Origin: Cafeteria roenbergensis
Lineage: Eukaryota > Sar > Bigyra > Bicosoecida > Cafeteriaceae
Direction of reading: 5' to 3'
DNA length: 64,000 nucleotides
Assembly (NCBI GenBank): GCA_008330645.1
Contig: VLTN01000039.1
Span: 1-64,000 of the forward strand
The notes beneath the pieces were generated by a model. That model was given only the letters and a program-made list of their open reading frames with translations. It ran no database searches and was not told where the DNA came from. Both the position numbers and the translations under genes were made by a program. Positions 39,007 through 50,600 of the stretch are shown piece after piece (position 1 is the stretch's first letter; each line of letters starts with the position of its first letter).

Positions 39007-42000
39007 TCACACCACAGACACAAGTCCCCGGGGCAAGCCCATGGCGATGAATTTGTCTTGCACGGTCCGGTTGAAGGAGGTTGTGCCGCAAATACTGACG
39101 AAGAGAAGGTCCTTCTGCGGCAGAAGCGAGGCCAGCTTCTCGTCCGTCAGGTAGCCCGTGCTCGGGTTCTGGAAGTTTCGCAGCACAGCACCGCTGCGGT
39201 TTGCAGTCTTGACGTTGATGAAGAGCTCGAAGTCGGGAATCTCGCGCGCGCACTTGTTCAACCACTCGCCCTCGAGCACGTTGTCTTCGTTGGCGAAGCA
39301 GGCAATAAGCACGAGCTTGATGCGGTTGAGTTTCGGGCTCTTTTGCCGCGAGGGGTCGTCCCCCATGCCGTCGGCAAAACGGGAAGCAGCACCGTAGGGG
39401 GCCTTCTTGGAGACCATCGTGGCCTTGGACCCGCCCCCAGCGCGCTGCTGGGCATACGTCGGGCTCGCGTACGCGGCCTCTGGGTCGAGTGTCTTGGCCT
39501 GCAGGAGGGGTGGCGGGCTCCGCCCTCCCTCCACGAGCTTGCCGACACCGCCCACCATGCCCTCTGGAGCAGCCTTGCCATCCACCCATGCCGTGGACTT
39601 GCGGCCAGAGCCGGTGCTACTGCTCGAAGCGTCCGCCGTGCGGGGACGCGAGCCAGTGCCAGCCGAGCCGTTCTGCATTCCTCGGCCAGACCCGGGGCCG
39701 GATCCGCCGCCGTCTTGGCGCATTGCCCCTTCGGGGATGATGAGAGCAGCGTCGTCGTCGCTGCTGTGGCCGAGCTCCCGCTCGCTTGCCCGCTCTTCGA
39801 CCGCAGGCAGCGCAACGCCGCCACCCTCCGAATGGTACGGCATCGGTTCGACTGCGACCCTCGAGGAGCCCGCGGACGACGACCGGTCATCCCCCTTCCC
39901 CGCCAACCCCCAGCTTTCTTCCCTGTGCTTCTGGTACGCCGGTGCAGTTGCTTCCCCTGCCGCCGAGCCCCTCCATGCGGGGCGCCTCCAGGACTGCGTG
40001 TGGGTCAAGCCCTTGTGCAGGGCCTCGCGGCGCTTTGCCAGCAGGTACGTGATGACGTCGAAGAACGTGAAGACGCCCGTTCCTTGCGCCACCGCGACCA
40101 CAACACCGTGGGAGTTGTCGTCCAGGTGGATTCCGACGCCCTTGGGACCCAGCATCGTGGCTTCATCTCCCACGGCGAGCTTGTGCACGAGCGGGGAGAC
40201 CTCGCCGAGGGGGTATCGGCGAACATACAAGTCAAAGCCATCCCGGTTGTCGCGGCGAACGATGGTGTACGGCCGCTCCACATACTCGGACGGAGATGCG
40301 GCGCCCAAAAAGGTGGCGAGCGATCCCCTGCGCTTTGATGCCCGGACGCTGGAGGATGTTGGGACGATGTCTCCAGCTCCATCGGCATTCTCCACCGGAA
40401 AGCGCACCAGCATGTACCTCCCGAACGTGGACGGGCGCCAAGAAGCAGCCGGGGTGCCGACGCTGTCCGAGTTGCGAAACTCGAGTCGCACAACTTCTCG
40501 GTCTGCGCCGGGGTTGATGATGGTCCGCTTGGCCACCGTCCAAGTGACGGCGTCTTCTGCCCGGTCGCCGCTGGTGCGGTCTGCCCAGTTGGACGATGCC
40601 TGCCCCGTTGCTGTAGACTTGAGCACGCCCACGCACATGCCGCGGAGCAATGTGTGCGCGCGCTGGGAGTGAACGTGCTTGCCCACACGCTCGGAAAAGG
40701 CGTCCCTCCCGAAGAAGAACTGGCCCACATCGGTTCCGATGCTGCCTTCGATGAGGAAAGCTCCTCCAGGATGGGTGTACAAGAAGTTGGACACGTCGAA
40801 CACCCACCCGTCGAGCAAGACCCACTTGTTCCCGGCGCGAATCGCCATCTTGACGTCGTGCATCGTGAGGGACTGGTGCGACTCGGCGATGAACGAGCGA
40901 TCGAGCTTGCCATCAGTTGTCGTCTTGAGCTTCGAGGGAGAGCTCAGCTTGTCCTTTTGCATGTCTTCGAAGACGGCCAAAATGACAAACGCAAACGTGA
41001 TGACGACGAAGAACCCGAGCACGTAGTACTTGATCTCGGGCAGAAGCTCCGCAACACCCAGATAGCAGTTCACCATGCCCGAGATGGTGAGCAGCCAGCC
41101 GAAGCCGCGGTGGAACCACTTGGTCCAAAAGAAGCTGGTCGGCGGGACCTTGGATCCCCTCATGAATTGCCGCATGATTGTGCCGGCGACGATTTCGATG
41201 ATCAGCGTGACGGCCACGGTCACGCCAATGTACTGATGCGCGATGGCGGTGCCTCCCGCAGCCGACGCCAGCGCGGCCCCGGCCGCTGGGACGGTGATGG
41301 AGGCTGCCAGCATCATGGACCACCTGTGAAACGCCTGCCAGCTCTTCAGGTGCTTGGCGAAGCGCACGGTGAAGACGCCGGCCGGCACGAGGCAGCCCCA
41401 CGTCGCGAACATAGAAATGCCATGGAAGCCGTACGCTGCCAGCTTGGCGTTGCGAATTTGCTCGTCAAAGTCGATGGTAGGGAACGCGGAGCTTCCTCCG
41501 GTGCCATTGCCCGTGCCGCCGCCACCGCCAGAGCTGCCCCCGCTGAGGAAGTCCACGCTCAGGCCGGCAACGCGATTGGCGCCGTGAATGGCAAACGTGT
41601 CGGACGACGGGTCCCAGGCGCAGATCACGTTGTTTGCTCCGGCGGTGATCGGCTTGTCGCCGGCAGCGTCGCCTGTGTCGAGCTTGCGACGGAACGTCAC
41701 AGTGCTCACGCCACCGCTCTCGCTCCCAGACACCAGCTTCGTGTCCTGGCTGCTGTCCGGCGCCGGCAGCATGTACCCACCGGCCTTGGCATCGATGACC
41801 TCGGGCGTGCCGCCCTGGACTCGCATCATGATGACGTCGGCGTCTCGCATGCCCTGCCCCAGCCCGATTGCGAACCAGCCGGTTCCCTTGAGGGTGGCTG
41901 TGATTTCAATCTCCTCAGCGCCCGCCGCGGGTGGCACCCACTCGATCGAGACTGCCGGACTGAGCTGCTGAGAACGTTTGCTCGCGCCCGTCCCGCCAGA

Positions 42001-44173
42001 GGAGCCGGAGCCGCTCCCGCCAGAGCTGCCGCCATCCGTGGCACCGGCCTGCACCCACTCTTTGGGCACCCGCATGACAGAGTCCGGGATGCTCTTCGCG
42101 TCCGTGTTGCGCCGGATGATGTCGGCCATCGTGGTGCCCCGGATCTCGTCCCGCTCCTCCTCGCTCAGGTAGGGCACGAACTTGCCGCCCTCGTAGTGGC
42201 CCAGCTGGTCGTTCTCGAACCAGAAGCGGTCGCCGTCCCGCGTGCGGATGAACTGCTCGCGGATGATGGCCTTGAAGGTCGGGCCGACGAAGGCGCCAGA
42301 CGTCGCCTGCTCTGCAAGGCCGCCCACCCACAGGTCCACCTTGGTCACGTCGCCGCCGTACAGCTGGCTGAGAATTGCAGCAATCTGAGTGTTGGATGTG
42401 ATGTCGGCAAACGTGCTGGGCGGCTGCAGGCCGTACACCTGGCGCGCGCGAGAGAAGGAGGGGATCCCAGCGTCGCGACCCCTCAGGACATCCACCGCGG
42501 CGAGGTCGTTGCGAATGCCCTCGAGGAAGTTGCGCACATCGTCCACCATGACCGTGTCGATGGCGGACTCGGGCTGCAGGATGGACCCGCGAAGGTAGTG
42601 CGCGATGGTCGTGTACTCGAGGTAGCGCGGGTTGAAGTACACGTCGCGGAGGAGCAGGTTGCCCGACGCGCAAGTGGTGCCGTCCTCCTCCGCGCACCAG
42701 TACATGGAGTTGATGCCCGAGTGGCCGTAGCGGTACGCGGCGACGGCGAAGGCGATGTCCACGGACGCGTCCACGGTCGGGTCGTACCCTGCGTACTCTG
42801 GCAGTCCCTCGCCGAGGAGGAGCGGCACGTACTCCTTGTACACGACATTCTGCAGGAGGGCCATGACGCGCTTGCGCGCCTCCTGAAACAGGCGCTCGTC
42901 GTCCCACGCGGAGTTGGCCTCGGCGAGCTTGCGTGCCTGGTAGTTGTGCTCGAGGACGAAGACGGCGTGCAGGCACAGCAGGCCCGGGTTCACGTTGGCG
43001 CGCGGGTCGCCCGCGAAGCGCTGGGCGGCCGAGTTGCGCAGCGGCCCGCCCATGGGCACGGCATCGCCCGTGTTGCGCGGCAGGCCATTGACGGGGTCGG
43101 CGATGAGGAGGCCGCCGTTGAATGTTCGGAGCAGCCGCACGCGGTCGTCGCTCGAGCCGTAGATGGCGCTGGCGTCGAGGAAGTGCGTCTGGCCGTTGAC
43201 GGGAGCTCGCGGGTTTCCCTGCGAGGTCCCGCTCGTGGGGTCGTACTGGAGGCGCTTGAAGCTGATGCGCTGCGTGCCGGTTCCCGCAGGGTCCATGTCC
43301 TTGTCACCGCGAGGCACAGTGATGTTCAGCACCTCGCCGGGCCGGTCGTCCCCCATCGTCATGATCACTGCGAGCAGGGCGGGGCGGTTGTTGGCTCGGG
43401 AGTGAGGTTGGGGAGGGGGGGTTCGCGGCCGAGGCGGAAACCACCCTGCTCCCTGGGGACTGCGGTTCCGTCTTCTGGCCGCCAGGCATTTCTTGGTGCC
43501 TTGAACGCAGCAGGGCACGCGCAAGTTCCCGCAAGAGGTGCTGGGCGCAGGGATGGCTCAGGGTAGCAGAGATTAGCGAGGGCACGGGAGAGGCCCGGGC
43601 CGGATGGCGACCAAGCCCGCGGAACCGCTTCCCCTCCCGCCAACGTCTGCGCGGACCTGTGCGCAAGGCAACTGCTTCAAGGCGGCGTTGCTCACTGTCA
43701 TGCGCCACGAACTGCCCCATGAAGGCCGCGATGAAGCTGACCTCGTGCCTGCGAGCGGTGCGGGCGGCGAGGCGGTTCCGGGAGAGCTCGGAGGCGCCCT
43801 GTTGAGAAAGAACTCGCGTGAGCAAGCCTTGCCGCGGAACGTTGGCAGCAAGGACAGTGGCGTCAGGCGTTCCGAGACTGGGCCCATGCACGCCCGGCGA
43901 GCCTCTCAGTGCCCGCCAGACTCACTTGTTGTAGCGGAACGGGGGCTGCCCGAACAGGACGTTCGAGACCACTCGCGGCGCAGGCAGCGTCTCGTCGATG
44001 GACGACTTGCCGTCCGCGTAGAAGGCGAGTCCCAGGCGTCGGGAAAACCTGGAGCCCACCGTCCCCTTCGCGGCGTCCAGGAGGTTGTTCTGGCTGCCGT
44101 CGATCGGGGCGAAGAGAGGGGCGGCCGCTATTCCAGCAGCCCCCAGGGCCAGCGCGGCAAGGGCGGCTCGCAT
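39007..44173 (-). CDS. Heme peroxidase-DOMON-cytochrome b561-cytochrome b5-FAD/NAD reductase fusion
   Basis: Exons are 44173-43926, 43798-43696 and 43367-39007, about 1570 residues. Exon 1 opens with a signal peptide (MRAALAALALGAAGIAAAP). Residues 30-550 are an animal-type heme peroxidase: distal His in GQFVAHD, LNITVPRGD, HFLDASAIYGSSDDRVRLLR and proximal His in AVAAYRYGHS (about 333). The catalytic Arg site reads LEHNY, not REHNR. A DOMON domain (about 585-725) follows, then cytochrome b561 (about 755-920) with His in HGISMF, HRWSMM, HQYIGV and HRGFGW. Cytochrome b5 (about 945-1030) has HPGG. The FAD domain has RPYTIV; the NAD domain has AVAQGTGVFTFFD and ends ICGTTSFNRTV. Electrons could pass from cytosolic NAD(P)H through FAD and hemes to the extracellular peroxidase. 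The exon 1/2 join is off by one base beside a GGG run. Confidence 0.88.
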
Positions 44174-44695
44174 GGCCCGAGATGCTGAGTGTCAGAAGCG
44201 GCTGTCTCCCCGTGGGTTGTTTGTTGGCAGCTTGACACTGGGACGGGCCAAGCTCTACCGCGCTGACACACAGTGCCGACACGCCAGGCTTGCATTGTGC
44301 TGCGGCGCAAAGCGCTCCATGCAAGCGCATTGCGCTTGGGCAGGGCATGCGTGACTTGCTGTGCCGCTCGCGCAAGCCCTGCGCTTGGGGCGCAAGCGAC
44401 AAGACACTGCAGCGCCGGTGGCTGCAGCCGCGGGGCTTGCTCGAGCCCTGCAAGTTTTGTTGCCTCGTCGATTGGCTGTTTGCAAAACAGGTGGTTGGTG
44501 ATTCAGCGCTGCGCAAGAACAGGGCGGAGGCGCCCTCTCGCTCGCGGTGTTGCAAGGGCGGCAGTGCCGATTGCTCACACACACCTTCACTCGATAGCAG
44601 CAACCCCCAAACCCGCAGCCCCGGCTGGCGAAAGCAAGCACTTGCGATTTGGGGGTGGTGGGGGGGGGCGCTGGCACGAGGGCGCAAGTGCGAGC
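44174..44695. other. Intergenic region upstream of the peroxidase fusion
   Basis: 522 bp between the armadillo gene stop and the peroxidase start, both on the minus strand. A G-run (gggtggtgggggggg) lies near 44650. Promoter elements are not recognisable. Confidence 0.4.
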
Positions 44696-47600
44696 TCAGC
44701 CCAGCGCGGTGGGGTCCGTCTTGAAGACGTGCAGGAGCTTGCTGAAGGCGGTGACCCACTCCGCGGCCTGAGCCTTGTTCGTGGCCTCGAGGCACAGCGT
44801 GGTGCGCTCACCAACGACGCAAAGGCACTTCTGTGGCTCTGCCGCGCGGCCAAGCAGCCGCTTCTTGTGGTCGGGGCCGGTGCCGGCGTTGACCTCGATC
44901 ACGGAGCGGAGGTCGAGGGCGCCGAACTTGTCCTTGGTCCTGGCGTCCTGCCACACAATGGACCGGAAGTCCGGGGCAACGAGCACGTGCGCGGCCTTGG
45001 GGGTGCCCTTGGTCCAGACGCTCATCACGCGGCCGGCAGCGAGCTTGCTCCGGACGGAAGCGAGCGGGTCGGTGCGCACCTCGGCCTGCGTCTTGCGGCT
45101 GGCGCGGGCGGCCTTGTGGCCGAGCTTCTCGCTCCGCTTGAGCTGGTCAAGCGCGGACATGGAGAGGATGGCGCTCTTGCTGGCGCGCTGGATCTCCTCG
45201 TCGGTCGGGTACGAGGCGAGCACGTCCTCGAGCAGGTCCTGGCCTCCCTCCTCGATGGTGAGGGCAGCGTTCTCCTTCGAGGACATGGCCAGGGCGTCGA
45301 TGCCGCGGACGGCGCGGAGAACCAGCTCGCGCTCGTCCGGGTGGTCCACCACGGCGTTGATGAGGATGTTCAGGCCGCCGGACTGGATGATCGCCTTGAG
45401 GTTCGCCTCCACGAAGGAGAGGTGGGTGATGAGGCGCATGCAAGCGGTCAGCAGCTCGGCGTCGTCGCGCTGGTCCTCCGCCACTCCGAGGATCACGTGC
45501 AGGCCGTCCTGCGCGATGCTCACGGACAGCTCGTCCTTGGCGCACATGCGGGTCAGCGTCTGGAGCGCCTCCGTGATGTACGCGCGGACGCCAACGTCGG
45601 CCGCGTTGGGGGCGTTGTCGCGGATCATGGCGATGAGCGACTCCACCGCGTTGGAGTTGGCAAAGGCGTCGCGCGCGGACTCGTGCACCGCGAGGGACGA
45701 GAGGGCGAGCTGGCCGGCGAAGAGCAGCTCCGTGTTCTCCATGCCGTGCTGCTCCATGGCGGAGATGATCACGGGGATGCCGTCCAGGCTGACCACCGCG
45801 GCGGCGGCGTCGGGCGACTCCGCCAGCGTGGCGAGCAGGGGCATGAGGTGCTCGAGCAGGTCGGCGTCCCAGTCGAACTGCCGGCCCAGGTCGATGAGCG
45901 TGGGCACGACGGCCAGTTCCGCCACCAGCTCGCTGGACACCTCCAGGTCCGAGCAGATGTTGTGGAGGGCGTCGAAGCCCGCCTTGACGACCGCGGAGTT
46001 GGCCTGCATGCGCTGGATGGCGTTGAGCACCTCCTTGGCGCCCTCCTCGTCGTACACGACGCGCTGGACCGACATCCACTCGGCCTGCTCCTCCTCCGGG
46101 GCGTCCTCCGGCGGGCCCTCCTCCTCCAGGGAGGCGAAGTTGGCCAGGACCTCGCAGGCGATCTGGAGCAGCTCCGCGTCGCCCTTGAAGTGGCGCATGC
46201 TGGAGACGATGGCGGCAGTGGCGTGGTTCTCCACGGCCACGTAGCGAACGTTCTCCTCGCTGTAGGTGCAGTTGCCCAGGGCGCGCATGGCCATCTTGAC
46301 CAGGGCCGCGTCCTTGGTGGCGAAGTCGTCCACGAGCAGGGTGAGCTCGTCCCCGACCGACTGGCCGACCTTGAGCTTGATTTCGTCGTCGGAGAACATG
46401 ATGTTGGACAGGGCGCACACCGCGGCCTCGAGCGTGCGGGGCTTGGTGCGGTGGGCCTGCATGCAGCGCTCCACGGCGTCGATGCCGCCGGCGCTCACGA
46501 TGGCGTTGGTGTTCTCGTCCGAGTTGAACGCCAGGTTGGCGAGCGTGGCGAGGCCGCGCGTGGCGAGGTCATCGTCGCGGTAGTGGCGCCCGACGGCGAT
46601 CGTGATGACCACCTCGATGCCGCCCTCCTCGGCGACCATGCCCTTGTACGCGTCGTTGCGCGAGATGCGCTCCAGCAGCACGAGGAGCAGCTTGATGAGG
46701 GCGATCTTGTCGGGCTGGGCGCGGACGGCCGCGATGATGGCCCGGATGCCGCCGTTCTCGGCGATGGTGGCGGTGTTGCGGGCGTTGAGCGACAGGGACG
46801 AGAGCGTCTCGGCGGCCGCCGAGGCGATCTCCTCGGAGTGGGCAAAGGCCTCCATGGCGGCGCACATGTTCTTGATGGCCGTGGTGTCGGCGGTGACCAC
46901 CTCGTCGTCGGACTGGCCGCGGGACAGCTCCGCCGCGGCCATGACGGACTCGGTCAGCGCCACGAGCTCCTTGGGCGCCTCGTGCAGGGTCTCGCCCGTG
47001 GCCGTGTTGACGAAGTACACCTTGCCCGCGTCGTCCACGTGCTGCTTGATGGTGAGAGCGGCGCCGATGGTGTCGCTGGCGGTGGCCAAGGCGCGGTTCA
47101 TGATCTTGGCCGGCTCGTCGCTGAAGACCGAAGCCATCTTGTCCATCACGGCGGCGGAGGCGGCCCGCACGCGGTCGCTGGCCGCGTGGTCCGTCTGGGC
47201 GTCGGCGATGAGGCGAAGCGCCTCGCGGTCGAGGCCGCTGGCCTCCGGGCCCACGACCTGGGCCACAAAGTACGCCGTCTCGATGGCGTCGGCGCAGACG
47301 GCCTCATCCGCGGCGTGGGCCTTGATGGCGGCCATGATGGTCCCCATCGTGTCGGACTGCGCGAGGGCCTCGTTGGCCTCCTTGGACCCCGCCTGCGCGA
47401 TGCTGCGCACGATGGACAGCAGCGTGGAGGTGGTCTCGGGGTCGGCGATGTTTGCCTCGAGGAGCCCCATGAGGCTCTTGAGGCCCTGCCCGTTGGCGAA
47501 GGCCGCGGCGCCGAGGGCGTCGGGCGAGGCGGCGGACAGCAGGCCGAGGGTGTCCTCGGCGAGGCGCAGCGCAAGCACGCGCGAGCGCTGGTCCGACGTC

Positions 47601-50600
47601 TCCGTCAGGGCCCCCTGGAGCTCGACGGCCTTGGCCAGGGCCGTGGAGAGGCCGGCCATGCAGCGGGCGGAGCCGGCAAAGGTGACCCCCTCCCCGGAGG
47701 TCTCCGCCTCCTCAGCGAAGGAGTGCACAAGCGCGCGCACGCCCTCGGAGACGACGTCGACCATGGTGCCCGCGGAGACGGTGGAGGTGCCGTTGGCGGT
47801 GTGCACGGCCGCGGCCTGCAGGACGCACCAGAGGGCGTCGCGGCCCTCTTCGGACGCCACCATGCGCTCCACGCACGAGGCGAGGGCGGTGGGGTCGGAG
47901 GAGTTGGCGGCCACGATGCTGAAGAGGGTCTCGCTGCCGCCCGCGCGGCCCACGAGCGCCGCCGAGGACGCGATGACCGTGTCGGTGATGGACACCATGG
48001 CGGCGGTGGTGAGCGACTGGAGGTTGGCGTCGGCTGCGTGGGCGCGGCGCATCTCGGCGATGGCCTCCACGGCGCCGAGGTCTGTCATGAGCGTCACGAC
48101 GTCGAGGCCGCCCGACTGCGCGAGCTGGGCCAGGGTGTGGATGGAGCTGTTGCGCACCACGGCCGACTTGTCCGCCATGGACATCACGTCCAGCACCTGC
48201 TCCACGATGCTCTCGTCGATGCGGGAGGCCAGGCCCATGGCCGCGAGGCGCCCGATGCTCTGCACGCCGGCCGCCATCACCTCGGGGCTGGCCACCTCGG
48301 ACTCAGCCATGAGCGCCACGGCGTGGGACAGGGTGTCCATCACGGCCGCGGCGTTCTCGCTCGTGACCACGCCCTCGAGGAGCGCCATGTTGCCGAGCTT
48401 CTGCACGGACAGGCCGAGCGAGGCCACGTCATCCACGGTGACCACGTCGCTGCCCCCCACGCTGGCCGACAGGGCCTGCACCTCCTCCACGGCGATGCGG
48501 CCGGCGTCGGCGCCGGTGCCGAGCACGCTGAGAGTCTTTGCGCCGGCGGACACCAGCTCGGCGTCCGTGCCGTTCTTGTTCATGCCTGCGATGACCAGCT
48601 CGTTGCCGCCCGCGGCCACGATCTCCTCCACCACGGAGGCGTCGGCGGTGGCGCACTCGCCGAAGAAGGCGATGGTGGCGGCCATGGACCCGCCGGAGCT
48701 CACGTAGTCGCCGTGCGACTCCACCGCGCGCACCACCTTCTTGATGGCGCCGGACACGCGGACGGTCTCGAGGGCCTCGGCGCCCCCGTGCTGCACCATG
48801 CTCTGGAGCACCTCCACGGCGCCAGCGAGCGCCGCGCCGTTGCCGGCCTTGGAGTCGATCGCCTGGGCGGTCAGCACGTGCTTCATCAGGTCGACTCCGC
48901 CGCCGGAGAGCACCTTGCGGGCGTGCTCGGGGCTGTTGCGGACGATTGCGCGGAGCAGGCCGAGGGCGTTGGACACCGATTGGGCGTCCGTCGTGGCGTC
49001 GACGTCCTCCAGGAACTCGCGCACGATGCCGAGCACGTCGGAGCTGCCGATGCGCGCGGCCACGTCAGCGTGCTGCGCTGCCGCAGCAAGCGCGGCGAAG
49101 GTGGCGCCAGCGATCTCGGCGTTGCGCATGTTGGCCCGCAGGAGGGAGCTGGTGAGCTCGATGATGCGGGCGCCAGTCTCGCCCTCGCCGGCGAGCTGGG
49201 TGGCCACGGTGTGGTCCTTGGACAGCGCCATCACGCACTGGAGGGCCTCGGGGATGGCCACGCCGGCGTCGAGCGCCTTGATCACCATGGCGCTCACGTT
49301 GAGGCCCTCGGGGATAGCGGCGCCGCGGGAGACGTTGGCCAGGGCCGTGAAGGCCGTGGGGAGGATCGCGTGCACGGACTCCTGGCTGGCGCTCTCGCTC
49401 ATGGTCACGGCGGTCAGCACGGTCGCGAGGTGGGCGATTCCCTCGCGCTCGGCGATGGTCTCCGTGAAGGTCGACACGGTGGTGATGTGGCCGAGCTTGG
49501 CCAGCACGGGGCGAACGTCCTCGAACGACGGGACGCCTCCGCTGGCGGCGGTGCGGGCCAGCTCCTCGAACTCGTCGAGCGTGGTGTGGACGTCGTCCTC
49601 GGTGAGGAGGCGGGAGAGCATGCGGGTGGTGAGGTCGGAGGTGGCCACGCCGGCGGGGGCGGAGGCGAGGCCGGCAGCGCTGGCGCCCCCGGCACTCGCG
49701 GCGGAGGCGGAGGTGGCGGCGGAGGCGGTCTGGGCCGCATGCGCAGCGGCGCCGGAGCTCTCAGCAGCTGCCAGAACAGCGTCAACGGCCCCCTGCTTGG
49801 AGAGGGTCTCGGCGCCGACAGCGGTCATGCTCACGCGCTGGAGGAGAGACACGCAGGAGGACATGGTCGGGGCGAAGCCTGGGGTGTTGGTGTTGGCGTG
49901 GATGGTTGCGATGAGCTGGCGGGTGCCGCCGTGGCGGGCCACAGCGACGGCGCCCTCGTCGGTGGAGGAGATGCGGAGCATGATGTCCACGGCCGCGCCG
50001 ATGATCTCGGGGTCGGAGGGGTTGGCGCGGAGCACGGCCGCGCACGCCTCGATGCCGTGCTCGTCCGTAATGGTCTTGGCGCAGGCCTCGATGGTGGAGA
50101 AGGACTTGAGGAACTTGATGCCGGACCCGACGCTCTGGGTGAGCTTCGGGTTCTTGGAGATGGCCGTGATGACCGCCTCCACGGCGCCCGACTCGCCCAG
50201 GGAGGAGCGCAGGCTGGGGTTCTTCTCCACGCAGTCGCTGATGCCAAAGAGGGCGTTGGAGGCCGCGGACAGGAGGACGTCCTGCTTGGGGACCCCGGAG
50301 GTGGTGGCCACGGTGCGGATGGCCCTGACGAGGATGCCGAGGCCGGACGAGTCCTCCTCGCCGTCCTCGCGCTTGCGCGCCGACTCCTTCACCACCGCCT
50401 CGGCGTTGGCGGGGCGCAGCGTGAGGGCGGCGCACTTGAGGATGGCGCTCTCCACGGCCCGGGCGGCGGCCTTGGACTTGGTCTCCGCAAGCTCAGCCAT
50501 GGCCACGTCGAGGGTGGACCAGGTCTCGGCGACCAGATCGGCGTCCGACACCATGTCGAGGAGGTCACGGGCGGCGTCGCGCACCGCGGGCTTGGCCGCG

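Noticed and set aside
40654-43566. 970-residue plus-strand ORF opposite the peroxidase fusion
   Set aside because: Antisense shadow of a frame with six recognisable domains.
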